Positions 21,090-29,437 of a DNA stretch of 47,328 nucleotides are shown here, in pieces. The stretch is from IMG/VR virus record IMGVR_UViG_3300043398_000223, positions 1-47,328 of that record, one strand, 5' to 3'. The notes below the pieces were generated by a model, which was not told the DNA's origin, ran no database searches, and worked only from the letters and a program-made list of their open reading frames with translations. Position 1 is the first letter of the stretch. Every line of letters starts with the position of its first letter. The DNA is from a virus. The position numbers and the translations under genes were made by a program.

Positions 21090-21326
21090 ATGGGAAACCC
21101 GGACGAAGAAAAAGACAGCAACTCACTCAACGACTGGCTTGGTCATCCGCAAACGTCGAGGCTCTACAAGAACCTCAAGTCGCAGGCGGACATGGCCTTA
21201 CAGCAACTCAACGAGGCGTGCCTGAAAAGCACTGACCCGCTCGTGCGCGAGCGCTTTGCGGTGTTGATCGAGCGCCGAACGATGCTCAACTACACGGACG
21301 CGCGCTTCAAGGGAGATCGGCAATGA
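21090..21326 (+). CDS. Small helical hypothetical protein
   Basis: 78 aa, 3 nt after the portal gene. It is highly charged, with LYKNLKSQADMALQQLNEACLKS and a second helix RERFAVLIERRTMLNYTDAR. Such small helical proteins between portal and scaffold can be head-assembly chaperones, but there is no direct evidence here. Confidence 0.65.
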   Translation: MGNPDEEKDSNSLNDWLGHPQTSRLYKNLKSQADMALQQLNEACLKSTDPLVRERFAVLIERRTMLNYTDARFKGDRQ

Positions 21327-21946
21327 GCGGCTGGCTGACAGACGGTCAGAAGATGACGCTGCTCGACGACGCGGCGAAGGAGTCGGAGGAGATCCGCAAG
21401 ATCATCTCTCCGCCCAACTCGCTCGGCTTGTCCCGGCTGCTCGACGACCGACGCTACGAGTTCGCGATCCCCGACTGCTGCTTCGGTGTGGAGGCATCGT
21501 TCGATCGCATCATCATCAAGCAGGTCACGGACTACGAGGGCAAGACCTACATTCCGGGCGGCAAGATCGAGATGCCGGACTCCACGAAGGGGCGCTTACT
21601 GAAGGAGGCGCCTCGCGGCGTGCTCGTTTCGGCCGGCCTGCGCGCCCTCGACGAGCTCCGCAGTAACGGCATCGACGTGGGCCACGTGGTTCGCTTCGTG
21701 CGCAACGCGCCCTATCGCTTCCGTGCCGGCGTCGTGCTGAGCAAGGAAGTCGAGCTTCTCATGCTTCGCTCCGGCGACATCGTGGGAAGCGAGGATCTCT
21801 CGAGGCTTCTTCGCGAAGGCAAGGTGAAGAAGCAGGTCGTCGAAGTGAAGTCGCCGAGCGGTGACACGGTTCGACAGCACATCTACACGGACGAAGACGG
21901 CAACAACTGGAACCCGGCGCTGCCGTGGATCTCCGACGATATGTGA
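21323..21946 (+). CDS. Head-module protein with GroES-like segment
   Basis: 207 aa, ATGA overlap. Residues about 60-145 (SFDRIIIKQVTDYEGKTYIPGG, TKGRLLKEAPRGVLVSAGL, VGHVVRFVRNAPYRF) have the layout of the GroES/Cpn10 beta-barrel: an IIIK strand, a PGG/PDS turn, a GVLVSAG strand and a final VGHVV strand. The homology is a judgement by eye. It could be a phage co-chaperonin that aids capsid folding, or simply a small structural protein. The C-terminal 60 residues are not covered by the barrel. Confidence 0.55.
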   Translation: MSGWLTDGQKMTLLDDAAKESEEIRKIISPPNSLGLSRLLDDRRYEFAIPDCCFGVEASFDRIIIKQVTDYEGKTYIPGGKIEMPDSTKGRLLKEAPRGVLVSAGLRALDELRSNGIDVGHVVRFVRNAPYRFRAGVVLSKEVELLMLRSGDIVGSEDLSRLLREGKVKKQVVEVKSPSGDTVRQHIYTDEDGNNWNPALPWISDDM

Positions 21947-21954
21947 GGAACCGG

Positions 21955-22884
21955 ATGGCACCGAAGCAAGATTTGGACAAGGACAACGAAGATGCGATCG
22001 AGGCTCGCGTCGAGCGCGGTCGCGCCGCTCGCAAGGCAGCAAGCGCGGGAGACGTGGCACCGGCGACGACCCGTGCCTCGGACGAAGATGACGGCGGCGT
22101 AATCGTCGACTTGGACGAAGACGACGACGATGACTCTGCGCCAGCGCCGGAGCGGCCGAGTCGGAAAGAACGCCGCAACGATCGCGTCTCTTCGTTCAAG
22201 CGGGACAAGGAAGCGGCTGAGGAGCGCGCTGCGGAGCTCGAGCGACAGCTTGCCGAGGCGCGTCGCGCGCCCGCGCAGGCTCCCGTTCAGCAGCCTCCGC
22301 GCGCCCAACCGGAGGAGGACGAGGCCGACCGGCTGTGGCAGGAGCGGCTGAGTCTTTCCGAAGAGTGGGGCACCATCCGTGACAAGGCGACGCCGGAGAT
22401 GGTGAAGCGCTACGCGGATCGGTCCCGCAAGCTCGAGTGGGACTACAACGAGGCGATGCGGAAGCGCAACGCTCCTCCGCAAGAAGATCCGAACGTCGCA
22501 TTCCTGCGCTCGCGAAACCACGACGTAATCTCGCACCCGGAGGCCGCCGCCTTCGCCCAGTCCGAGGTCTTGCGCGCGAAGGCGGCGAGGGAACCCATCA
22601 CGCTGCAAACCTTCGAACGCGCCTTCGAGTCGGCCCGCAAGCACTTCCGGCTCGGGCATCACGCCAACGCAGCGCCCTCGAGCGAGTCGCAGCGCTCGCG
22701 CTATGCCGGAGCGCCGCGGGGCGGAACCGGGGGCGGCAAGGAAGAGTCGAGCCGACAGGTCAAGCTCTCCAAGGCCGACATGAAGATGGCGGATGCTGCC
22801 CTGGGCCACGTCAAGGATCCCAAGCTGCGCTACCGCATGTTCGCGCAGCGGGTGGAGAAGCGTCAGCAGAAGAAGTCCGCGTAG
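21955..22884 (+). CDS. Putative scaffolding protein
   Basis: 309 aa from ATG 21955, with GAGGAA upstream. It is acidic at the N-terminus (DLDEDDDDDS), contains a charged coiled coil (RRNDRVSSFKRDKEAAEERA), a Pro/Gln linker and a basic C-terminus (KKSA end). This composition and its position right before the capsid genes are typical of internal scaffolding proteins that leave the prohead. No protease was identified nearby, so maturation may occur without cleavage. Confidence 0.7.
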   Translation: MAPKQDLDKDNEDAIEARVERGRAARKAASAGDVAPATTRASDEDDGGVIVDLDEDDDDDSAPAPERPSRKERRNDRVSSFKRDKEAAEERAAELERQLAEARRAPAQAPVQQPPRAQPEEDEADRLWQERLSLSEEWGTIRDKATPEMVKRYADRSRKLEWDYNEAMRKRNAPPQEDPNVAFLRSRNHDVISHPEAAAFAQSEVLRAKAAREPITLQTFERAFESARKHFRLGHHANAAPSSESQRSRYAGAPRGGTGGGKEESSRQVKLSKADMKMADAALGHVKDPKLRYRMFAQRVEKRQQKKSA

Positions 22885-22895
22885 CTTTTTCGCTG

Positions 22896-22925
22896 TTGAC
22901 AGGCGCCGGTGGCTCGTAGCAATAT
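22896..22925 (+). promoter_or_regulatory. Possible late promoter before head-protein genes
   Basis: TTGACA (22896-22901), 18-nt spacer, CAATAT (22920-22925). The -35 is perfect and the -10 weak. It lies in the 162-nt gap after the scaffold gene, leaving a long leader ahead of ATG 23047. Confidence 0.4.
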
Positions 22926-23046
22926 GGGTCATCGGCGCTTTGCTTTCTGCCAAGCAATAGTCGTCAGAGCGTCCACGGCGTCCCGGTCGGTTCGGACAGA
23001 TTCTCCAGGGAAAGTCGTCGCCCTTGCAGGCTGCGAACGGAGAATC

Positions 23047-23553
23047 ATGTCACTCGTACGTCAAGACCCGGACAAGACCAAGAACGCAAGCGCACGAGCG
23101 GGGGCGCGCACGTCTGCGCGGACAGACCCCAAGCCCCGTCACATCGACGGTAGTGCTCGCTTCTTCCAGCTCGAGAACAAGGATCCCGAACGCGAGTACG
23201 TGTTCGGCAACCGGCTCGATCCGCTCCACGGAATGGGCTACTACCTCGGCTTCGGCTGGCGGGTGGAGCAGCTCACCCAGGATGGTGTCCGCGTCAAGGG
23301 CCTGACCACGGTCAAGCTCGGCGAGGAGATCGAGGTCGCGGGCATGGTGCTCATGAGCATCGACCGCGAGACGTGGGACGACATCCAGCGAAACGGCATG
23401 GACGGTCAGAGCGGCCAAGCCGCGATCGATGCCGTGGAGAAGCGCATGATCGCTCAGAGCGGCGTGCGTGACGACTTCCGTGGGCTCGGCGTGAGCCGCA
23501 CGTGGATGAAGATCGTGAACGAGACGGAAGCTCTCGCTCCCGCGCAAGGATAA
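23047..23553 (+). CDS. Structural protein upstream of capsid
   Basis: 168 aa from ATG 23047 with GGAG 5 nt upstream; ATG 22924 is in frame but the extension looks non-protein-like. A basic Ala/Arg N-terminus is followed by beta-rich segments (FGWRVEQLTQDGVRVKGLTTV, EIEVAGMVLMSIDRETW). It is positioned before two head proteins. It may be a minor head or decoration protein; no family was recognised. Confidence 0.6.
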   Translation: MSLVRQDPDKTKNASARAGARTSARTDPKPRHIDGSARFFQLENKDPEREYVFGNRLDPLHGMGYYLGFGWRVEQLTQDGVRVKGLTTVKLGEEIEVAGMVLMSIDRETWDDIQRNGMDGQSGQAAIDAVEKRMIAQSGVRDDFRGLGVSRTWMKIVNETEALAPAQG

Positions 23554-23557
23554 GAAC

Positions 23558-24235
23558 ATGCCCGCCAATCGCGCAAAGTATGGTTTCCGCTTCTTCCGGG
23601 GCATCGACGGCTCGCTCAACATGCCGGCGCCGGAAGAGATGATCGTTGCCACCTCGCAATCGTTCGACGTGTCGGGCGGCGCGGCCAACGTCTACCTGCG
23701 TCCGGGCGATCCGGTCATCAAGCTGAGCACCGGCGGCGTGAACCTGTGCAACGGCACGGAGAACAGCCAGACCGCGGTTGGTCCCTACGGCATCGTCGTG
23801 GGCATCAAGTCGTACTGGGATGGCACCGTGATGAAGCCCAGCAATCGGCTTCCGAGCGACATCGCGTGGGGCACGAATCTCGACCGCCAGAGCAAGGTCT
23901 ACGTCATCCCGTTCAACGCGGCGATCTGGGAGATCGATGTCGACGACAGCTCGACGGCGACGACCGAGGCGGCCTACCAGGCGTTCATCGGCGAGAACGC
24001 AGACTACCAGCTCAAGGGCGCATCGGGCGAGTCGTACGCTGCCCCGCGGCTCGACATCTCGACGCACGCGACCACGAACACGCCCACGTGTCGCATCGTC
24101 GGAGTCTCCCCGAGCATGGAGAATCGCTACTTCGATGGCGACTACGTGAAGCTGCTCGTGCGCGCCAACCTCGCACAAGTTCCCCACTTCGGCTCGGTCG
24201 CTCAACCGACCCAGAACAGCGCCACGGGCGTCTGA
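23558..24235 (+). CDS. Probable head decoration protein
   Basis: 225 aa, AAGGATAAG upstream. Mostly beta sequence with many Gly/Ser/Thr turns: VYLRPGDPVIKLSTGGV, VGIKSYWDGTVM, SKVYVIPFNAAIWEIDVDD. Its place directly before the major capsid gene is where decoration proteins are common. Strand order and lack of motifs prevent a firmer assignment. Confidence 0.6.
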   Translation: MPANRAKYGFRFFRGIDGSLNMPAPEEMIVATSQSFDVSGGAANVYLRPGDPVIKLSTGGVNLCNGTENSQTAVGPYGIVVGIKSYWDGTVMKPSNRLPSDIAWGTNLDRQSKVYVIPFNAAIWEIDVDDSSTATTEAAYQAFIGENADYQLKGASGESYAAPRLDISTHATTNTPTCRIVGVSPSMENRYFDGDYVKLLVRANLAQVPHFGSVAQPTQNSATGV

Positions 24236-24247
24236 GGAGACTGAACG

Positions 24248-25159
24248 ATGTCCGCTACCGTATTCTCCACGACTCTCGGCATGTCCCTCAAGGACACGCT
24301 CGACGAGATCATCGACGACGACAGCGACGGCTACGAGGCGAGCGCCGACTACCACGACTACTGCGAAGTCAAGGGCATGGAAGATGCCCATGAGGACGAC
24401 CAGGAGTATGGCGGTCCGGGTCTTGCGTCCGAAGTGTCGGAGGGATCGGCGATCCCGGTCGGAACGATTCACGAAGGCTACACTCAGCGCTACATCGCTC
24501 GCAAGTTCGGCTTGCGTCTCGATGTGACCGAGGAGGCTCTCGAGGACAACAAGTACGACAAGACGATTCGCGCGGCCTCTCGCCTCAAGCGCATCGCCTA
24601 CAAGTCGATCGACATCGATGCTGCGAACCTGCTCGGTCGCGCCACCAACAGCTCGTACGTCGGTGGCGATGGCGTGTCCCTGGCTTCGACCAGCCACACG
24701 CTGCCGGACGGCTCGACGTGGAGCAACATGTTTGCCACGGCGGTCACCCCGAGCCGCATCGCGATCCAGACCGGCTGGGCCCAGGTGCGCAAGTACCCCG
24801 GCCACGACGGTATCACGGAAGGCTACGGCCTCAAGCGCATCCTCTGCCCCATCGAGCAGGAGCAGGGCTGGATCGGAATCACCGATTCGGAGAAGGCGCC
24901 GGAGCCGGGGGCGTTCAACGAGATCAACACCGTTCGCCGCATGAAGCTCGAAGTGAAGGGTTTGCGCCACTGGTCGAACACCACGACCGCGTGGGCGATC
25001 CAGACCGACTGCGAGAACGGCCTTCAGATCCGCTTCCGTCGCAAGCCCCGCTCGCGTTCGTGGGTGGAGAACAGCAACGAGATCATGTCGTACTCGATCA
25101 GCTACCGCCTTTCGCGCGGCTGGTCGGATGCGCGAAACATCCTCTTCAGCAACGCGTAA
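24248..25159 (+). CDS. Major capsid protein
   Basis: 303 aa with GAGGAG upstream. GLRLDVTEEALEDNKYDKTI (about 96-115) and RLKRIAYKSIDIDAANLLGRA, then GGDGVSLASTSHTLPDG and a C-terminal strand region, match HK97-fold capsid proteins as found in many tailed phages. The acidic N-terminal arm (about 15-60) is likely the N-arm. It is the most abundant virion protein in this arrangement, and the strong Shine-Dalgarno fits high expression. Confidence 0.85.
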   Translation: MSATVFSTTLGMSLKDTLDEIIDDDSDGYEASADYHDYCEVKGMEDAHEDDQEYGGPGLASEVSEGSAIPVGTIHEGYTQRYIARKFGLRLDVTEEALEDNKYDKTIRAASRLKRIAYKSIDIDAANLLGRATNSSYVGGDGVSLASTSHTLPDGSTWSNMFATAVTPSRIAIQTGWAQVRKYPGHDGITEGYGLKRILCPIEQEQGWIGITDSEKAPEPGAFNEINTVRRMKLEVKGLRHWSNTTTAWAIQTDCENGLQIRFRRKPRSRSWVENSNEIMSYSISYRLSRGWSDARNILFSNA

Positions 25160-25168
25160 GGGGTCAGC

Positions 25169-26158
25169 ATGGGTTACCAGCAACAGCCCTTCACTCTGGT
25201 CGGCGCGGGCATCCGCACCGAGCTCGCAACGGTGCTGCCTCCGGGCTCGCGCGTGGTCGCGTACGTGGACAGCAACGGCGCGGGCTCGTACACGGACCCG
25301 GCTATCAAGCCGATGATTCGCACCACGCTCAACTCAGCGCTCGGCCTTTGCCGGTCGGGCGACGGGGATGTGGTCGTGGTGATGCCGAATCACTCCGAGA
25401 ACATCTCGAGCGCGGACCAGATGTCGAGCCTCGTTGCTGGCACCAAGATCATCGGTCTTGGCTTCGGCAACAAGCGAGGCACGTTCTACTGGACGGCAGC
25501 GGCGGCGACGTTCCTGCTCGACGTGGCGGATGTCTCGCTGATCAACCTGCGCCTGTTCATGGCAGGCTCGCGAACGTCCACCACAGCACTCACGACCGCT
25601 GCGCCCATCACCGTCTCGGCGGCTGGCTGCGGCATCTTCGGATGCGAGATCGACTTCGGAGTGGACGCAAACCAGCTCGTCACGGTCGGCATCACGACCA
25701 CGGCGGCCGGTGACCAGTTCTTCTTCCACGACAACTACTGCGTGAGCGACACCGCGGCGGAGTGCACGACCTTCCTTCGGTTGGTCGGCGCAGACCACGC
25801 GAGCATCGAGGGCAACACGATCATCGGCGCCACGTCGAGCGTGGAAATCGGTCTGGTGCAGTTCATCACCACCGACTCGCTCAACGTGCGCATGGGCACC
25901 GAGCGTGCCAACCACCTACGCAACAACAAGGCGCTTTCGCAGGCGGTCGTGGTCGTGTCGGCGGGCGCAACGTCGTCCTCGGGTACGGTCAACAACCTGT
26001 ACCTCACGGCCCTGAGCGACGGCGCGAACGCGCTGGTTCTCGGCCATGCGGACGGTGCTTGGAATGCGTCGGTCGCAGCGTTCACCTTCGGCCGCCACGT
26101 GTACGCCGCCAACCTGGCTGGCGAGCGCATGGCAGAAGTCACCGTGGTGAGCGCGTAA
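25169..26158 (+). CDS. Right-handed beta-helix virion protein (head module)
   Basis: 329 aa, AAGGGG upstream. Repeating short strands with Asn/Gly/Ser turns (VSLINLRLFMAGS, GCGIFGCEIDFGV, HASIEGNTIIGATSSVEI) indicate a parallel beta-helix of the pectin-lyase type, with no polysaccharide-lyase active site that I can see. It directly follows the capsid gene and precedes a terminator, so a trimeric decoration or head-fibre role is more likely than a tail-spike role. Confidence 0.65.
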   Translation: MGYQQQPFTLVGAGIRTELATVLPPGSRVVAYVDSNGAGSYTDPAIKPMIRTTLNSALGLCRSGDGDVVVVMPNHSENISSADQMSSLVAGTKIIGLGFGNKRGTFYWTAAAATFLLDVADVSLINLRLFMAGSRTSTTALTTAAPITVSAAGCGIFGCEIDFGVDANQLVTVGITTTAAGDQFFFHDNYCVSDTAAECTTFLRLVGADHASIEGNTIIGATSSVEIGLVQFITTDSLNVRMGTERANHLRNNKALSQAVVVVSAGATSSSGTVNNLYLTALSDGANALVLGHADGAWNASVAAFTFGRHVYAANLAGERMAEVTVVSA

Positions 26159-26193
26159 CGGATAGCTGGTTCCTCGTCCGGGGATCTTGCTGA

Positions 26194-26232
26194 GGGGGCT
26201 CACGGACTCGTTTCGTGGGCCCCCGCTTTATT
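26194..26232 (+). terminator. Intrinsic terminator after head genes
   Basis: GGGGGCTCACG (26194-26204) pairs with CGTGGGCCCCC (26214-26224), 11 bp with one T-G pair. GCTTTATT follows. It separates the head module from the tail module and should give high capsid mRNA relative to downstream genes. Confidence 0.8.
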
Positions 26233-26240
26233 GAGGCACG

Positions 26241-26969
26241 ATGACGGTATCGACCACGGTTAGCTCGACGATGACGGTGGACGAGCTTGTTCTGCTCGCC
26301 TACCAGCAGTCTGGGCTCGTCTCGATCGAGCAGGGTTCGTCGGTGCCCGGATGGACCGCGAAGGCCGCCCATGGCCGACGGCTGCTCGGGATGGTGCTCC
26401 AGAAGCTCTCCATCATCGGCGCCCAGGCCCGCTTCGTGAGCTTCGAGAATGTGACGATGGAGGTAGGGGTTTCGTCCTACACGCTCGACGCTGGCATCTT
26501 CGACCTGCTCGACACGGCCATGTACGTCCCTGAAGGGGAAGACGTAGATGCGCCCTCGACGGAGACGGCGATGCGCAAGCTGACGCGGGAGCAGTGGCAG
26601 ACCCTCGGCTCCAAGTCCTCGGAGAGCGATCGGCCCACGCTGTACTACGTGAACCGCTCCGGCACGGGTTTCCAGGTCGAGCTCCGCATCTGGCCCATCC
26701 CGAGCGAGGCCGGCACCGTGCGCCTGCAAGCGCTTCGCCCGGCCATGTCGACGGCCGACGGCAACGCCCAGATCGATATACAGCCGCACTGGCATCTTGC
26801 GCTACTGTGGTCGCTGGCGGACGAGCTCTCCTTCGGCCAGGCGCTACCGCCGGCCCGCACCGCGGCGACTCATGCTCGGGCGCTGGCGGAGGTTGCGACC
26901 GCTCGAGGGATGTCTGGCGAGGGCGGCTCAATCGAAGCCGGGGTGGATCACCCCGCGGGATGGACCTGA
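26241..26969 (+). CDS. P22 gp4-like head-to-tail adaptor
   Basis: 242 aa. The first 110 residues show the pattern of phage head-tail adaptors: TVDELVLLAYQQSGL, then GRRLLGMVLQKLSIIG, then YTLDAGIFDLLDTAMYVP. The middle has TLYYVNRSGTGFQVELRIWPIPS, followed by a helical LALLWSLADELSFGQALP. It would dock below the portal to close the packaged head. It is the first gene after the terminator. Confidence 0.75.
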   Translation: MTVSTTVSSTMTVDELVLLAYQQSGLVSIEQGSSVPGWTAKAAHGRRLLGMVLQKLSIIGAQARFVSFENVTMEVGVSSYTLDAGIFDLLDTAMYVPEGEDVDAPSTETAMRKLTREQWQTLGSKSSESDRPTLYYVNRSGTGFQVELRIWPIPSEAGTVRLQALRPAMSTADGNAQIDIQPHWHLALLWSLADELSFGQALPPARTAATHARALAEVATARGMSGEGGSIEAGVDHPAGWT

Positions 26970-26970
26970 C

Positions 26971-28590
26971 ATGCACCTCGTTACACCGCTCGTGTCTGGC
27001 GTTCGCGGAGCTGAGTACGGCTACGTCCACATCTATCGCCGCGGCACATCTTCGGCGGTCAACTGGTACTCCGACTTCGAAGGGACGACCGTCAGCAGCT
27101 CGTCGGACGCGATCCAGCTCGACTCCAACGGAGGCGCTGAGGTCTACGTCAACGAGCATGCGGACGTGCAGGTCTACAGCTCTGCTGGCGTACTCGTTCG
27201 CGAGTTTGTAGTTGGCGTCGCGAGCTCGGGCGTCGAGTATCAGGGCCAAGGCTTCACCGGTGCCAACTACGACACCGCTGCGTCCGGCGCTGGCTCGGGA
27301 TACCAGACGACGGTCCAGGCCATTCTCGACCTCGCCCTCACTGCCTTCGGCGGTCCTGATTGGAAGGTGAGCGTCAACGGGACGAACACGTACATCGGCA
27401 CTGCGATCACTGGCGTGCTCGGCGTCATCTTCAACGTGAAGTCGTACGGGGCGCTCGGCGACGGCACCACCGACGACACGTCAGCTATCGCCGCTGCGAT
27501 CTCGGCTGCGAGCACGGCCGGCGGTGGCTTCTTGTTCTTCCCCAAGGGCACCTACCGGATCACGAGCACCCTCACCCTCACGGCGAAGATCAGCGTCTTC
27601 GGCGCTGGCTCCGAGGTGAGCGTCATCACGGTGGACCACGCGTCGGCGAACGGGTTGACGTTCACAGGCACCGACACCTATGCGCCACGCCTGCTCCACG
27701 GTGTTCGGGTCACGGCTGCGCAGGTCAACACGGGAACGCCGCTGGTCATCGGAAGCAGCACGCAAGTTGCAGTGAGCAACTGCTACTTCGGTGGAACCAA
27801 CAGCAACGGCACGATCGCATCGGTCGCTGGCAACACTACGATGCGTAACTGCTGGCTTACGTGCAGAACCGGAAGCACGGCCAGTATGGTGGTCGGATCC
27901 GCGTACATGCGCGACTGCTGGCTCGACGCCCCCGCCACATACAACCCGACCAATGGAATCGTGTACGCGTCCAGCCTGTACATGGACACGTGCAACTTCC
28001 GTAACACGTCATGCACGAGCGGAACTTTTTCGTGCATCAAGTGGTCGAGCACGACGGTTGCTGGACGCTTGCGCGGAGTGACATTCGGAGCAGGCGGCGG
28101 CGCGACCGTGACGGCGATGACGCTCGGCACGTACGCTGCTGCGAGCAACTTTGAGGAGCACGGGTCGATCTTCGGGACGAGCGTGACGGCATACAGCTAC
28201 ACGTTCGCTGCGGCTGCAACCGGCTCGCGAGTGAAGCTCGGAAGTCGTGACGATCGGGTGTACATCGCCGCGGACAACACGACCCCGCTCAGCATCCCGA
28301 CCGATCAGTACGGCACGATCGTGATCGAGCGAAGCACCAACGCCAACCAGGCGCTCAATGGCGCTGCTGTTCCGCCCGAAGGCGCGAAGACCATCGTGCA
28401 CGTGAGCAATCTGAGCGGAGCGGCTATCGCTCAAGAGGCGTTCGGAACGAACTTTCAGGGCACCACGCTTGCTTCGATCGCGATGGCGCAAAACACCGGC
28501 AACGACGGCAGCGCGATGTTCGTCTCGATCGTTCGTTCCGGCACGGCATACATGAAGATGATCGGCGTGGGCTCGTACACGACCGCATGA
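26971..28590 (+). CDS. Beta-helix tail spike with pectate-lyase-3-like domain
   Basis: 539 aa from ATG 26971; the longer in-frame reading crosses the adaptor. Residues 1-100 look like a virion-binding domain. FNVKSYGALGDGTTDDTSAIAAAI and GGGFLFFPKGTYRI (about 150-190) are the recognised Pectate_lyase_3 N-cap seen in phage tail spikes. The following 300 residues are beta-helix-like (CYFGGTNSNGTI, CWLTCRTGS, CWLDAP). It may bind or degrade surface polysaccharide, but catalytic residues cannot be placed from sequence alone. Confidence 0.8.
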   Translation: MHLVTPLVSGVRGAEYGYVHIYRRGTSSAVNWYSDFEGTTVSSSSDAIQLDSNGGAEVYVNEHADVQVYSSAGVLVREFVVGVASSGVEYQGQGFTGANYDTAASGAGSGYQTTVQAILDLALTAFGGPDWKVSVNGTNTYIGTAITGVLGVIFNVKSYGALGDGTTDDTSAIAAAISAASTAGGGFLFFPKGTYRITSTLTLTAKISVFGAGSEVSVITVDHASANGLTFTGTDTYAPRLLHGVRVTAAQVNTGTPLVIGSSTQVAVSNCYFGGTNSNGTIASVAGNTTMRNCWLTCRTGSTASMVVGSAYMRDCWLDAPATYNPTNGIVYASSLYMDTCNFRNTSCTSGTFSCIKWSSTTVAGRLRGVTFGAGGGATVTAMTLGTYAAASNFEEHGSIFGTSVTAYSYTFAAAATGSRVKLGSRDDRVYIAADNTTPLSIPTDQYGTIVIERSTNANQALNGAAVPPEGAKTIVHVSNLSGAAIAQEAFGTNFQGTTLASIAMAQNTGNDGSAMFVSIVRSGTAYMKMIGVGSYTTA

Positions 28591-28597
28591 GGTAGCG

Positions 28598-29437
28598 ATG
28601 ACTCTGAACGCAGTCTTCCCCAACGGCCTCGGTGAAAGCTCCGCGGACAGCATCGCGGTCAACGCGCCCTTCTACACGACCGGCAACGTCTGGTACGTGA
28701 ACGCGACTACAGGTACCGACGCGGCTTCGCCTGCGGGCCAGAATCGCATGAACCCGCTCGCGACTATCGGCCAGGCGTACACCAACTCTGCCAGCGGTGA
28801 CGTGATTGTGCTCATGGACGGGCACACGCAAACGCTCACCGCCAAGCTCACGGTGGCCAAACGCTTGCTCATCGTTGGCGGTGGCCAGTCGGACGGCAAG
28901 CCCACGGTGAAGCTCACGTTGAACGCGGCAGCCGACAATCTGCTGGAGTTCACCGTAGCTGGCTGCGAGCTTCGTAACGTGTGGATCGAGGAGAACGCTC
29001 AGACCAACACGGTTCCACGCGTCTCGATCGAGGGCCATCGATTCCGTATGCGCAACTGCTACGTGGAGTGCGGTGCTACCGACACGGGAGCCGGGGTTTA
29101 CGTGGAGGCCGGCGTGAACACGGCAGAGATCGAGTCGTGCACGTTCGTGTCGACGGCCACCTCGCGCTCGGCGCAACCGTTGAGCGCTTTGCAGGTTGGT
29201 GGCTCCGTTACGGATCTCGTAATCCGTGAGTGCACCTTCGACGGCGGCACGGTGGGCTTCTCGCGGTATCACGCAATCGACGGCGGCGGCGGAATCGTGA
29301 CTGCGCTGAACATGGAGAACGTCACGTTCCTTCGTGGCGCGGACGCGGCCTTCGTGCAGTCGACGACGGGCTGGGTAGCGGGCGTTACCTCTACGGAGTC
29401 GGCGCTCATCTCGTTCAACGAGGATGACCCTGCCTAA
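28598..29437 (+). CDS. Right-handed beta-helix structural protein
   Basis: 279 aa with GAGG upstream. Segments such as DVIVLMDGHTQTLTAKLTV, RFRMRNCYVECGATDTG and DLVIREC suggest stacked beta-helix coils. It lies between the spike and the gp10-like gene. It may be a second spike or a tail-collar decoration; it lacks the N-cap motif of the spike. Confidence 0.65.
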   Translation: MTLNAVFPNGLGESSADSIAVNAPFYTTGNVWYVNATTGTDAASPAGQNRMNPLATIGQAYTNSASGDVIVLMDGHTQTLTAKLTVAKRLLIVGGGQSDGKPTVKLTLNAAADNLLEFTVAGCELRNVWIEENAQTNTVPRVSIEGHRFRMRNCYVECGATDTGAGVYVEAGVNTAEIESCTFVSTATSRSAQPLSALQVGGSVTDLVIRECTFDGGTVGFSRYHAIDGGGGIVTALNMENVTFLRGADAAFVQSTTGWVAGVTSTESALISFNEDDPA

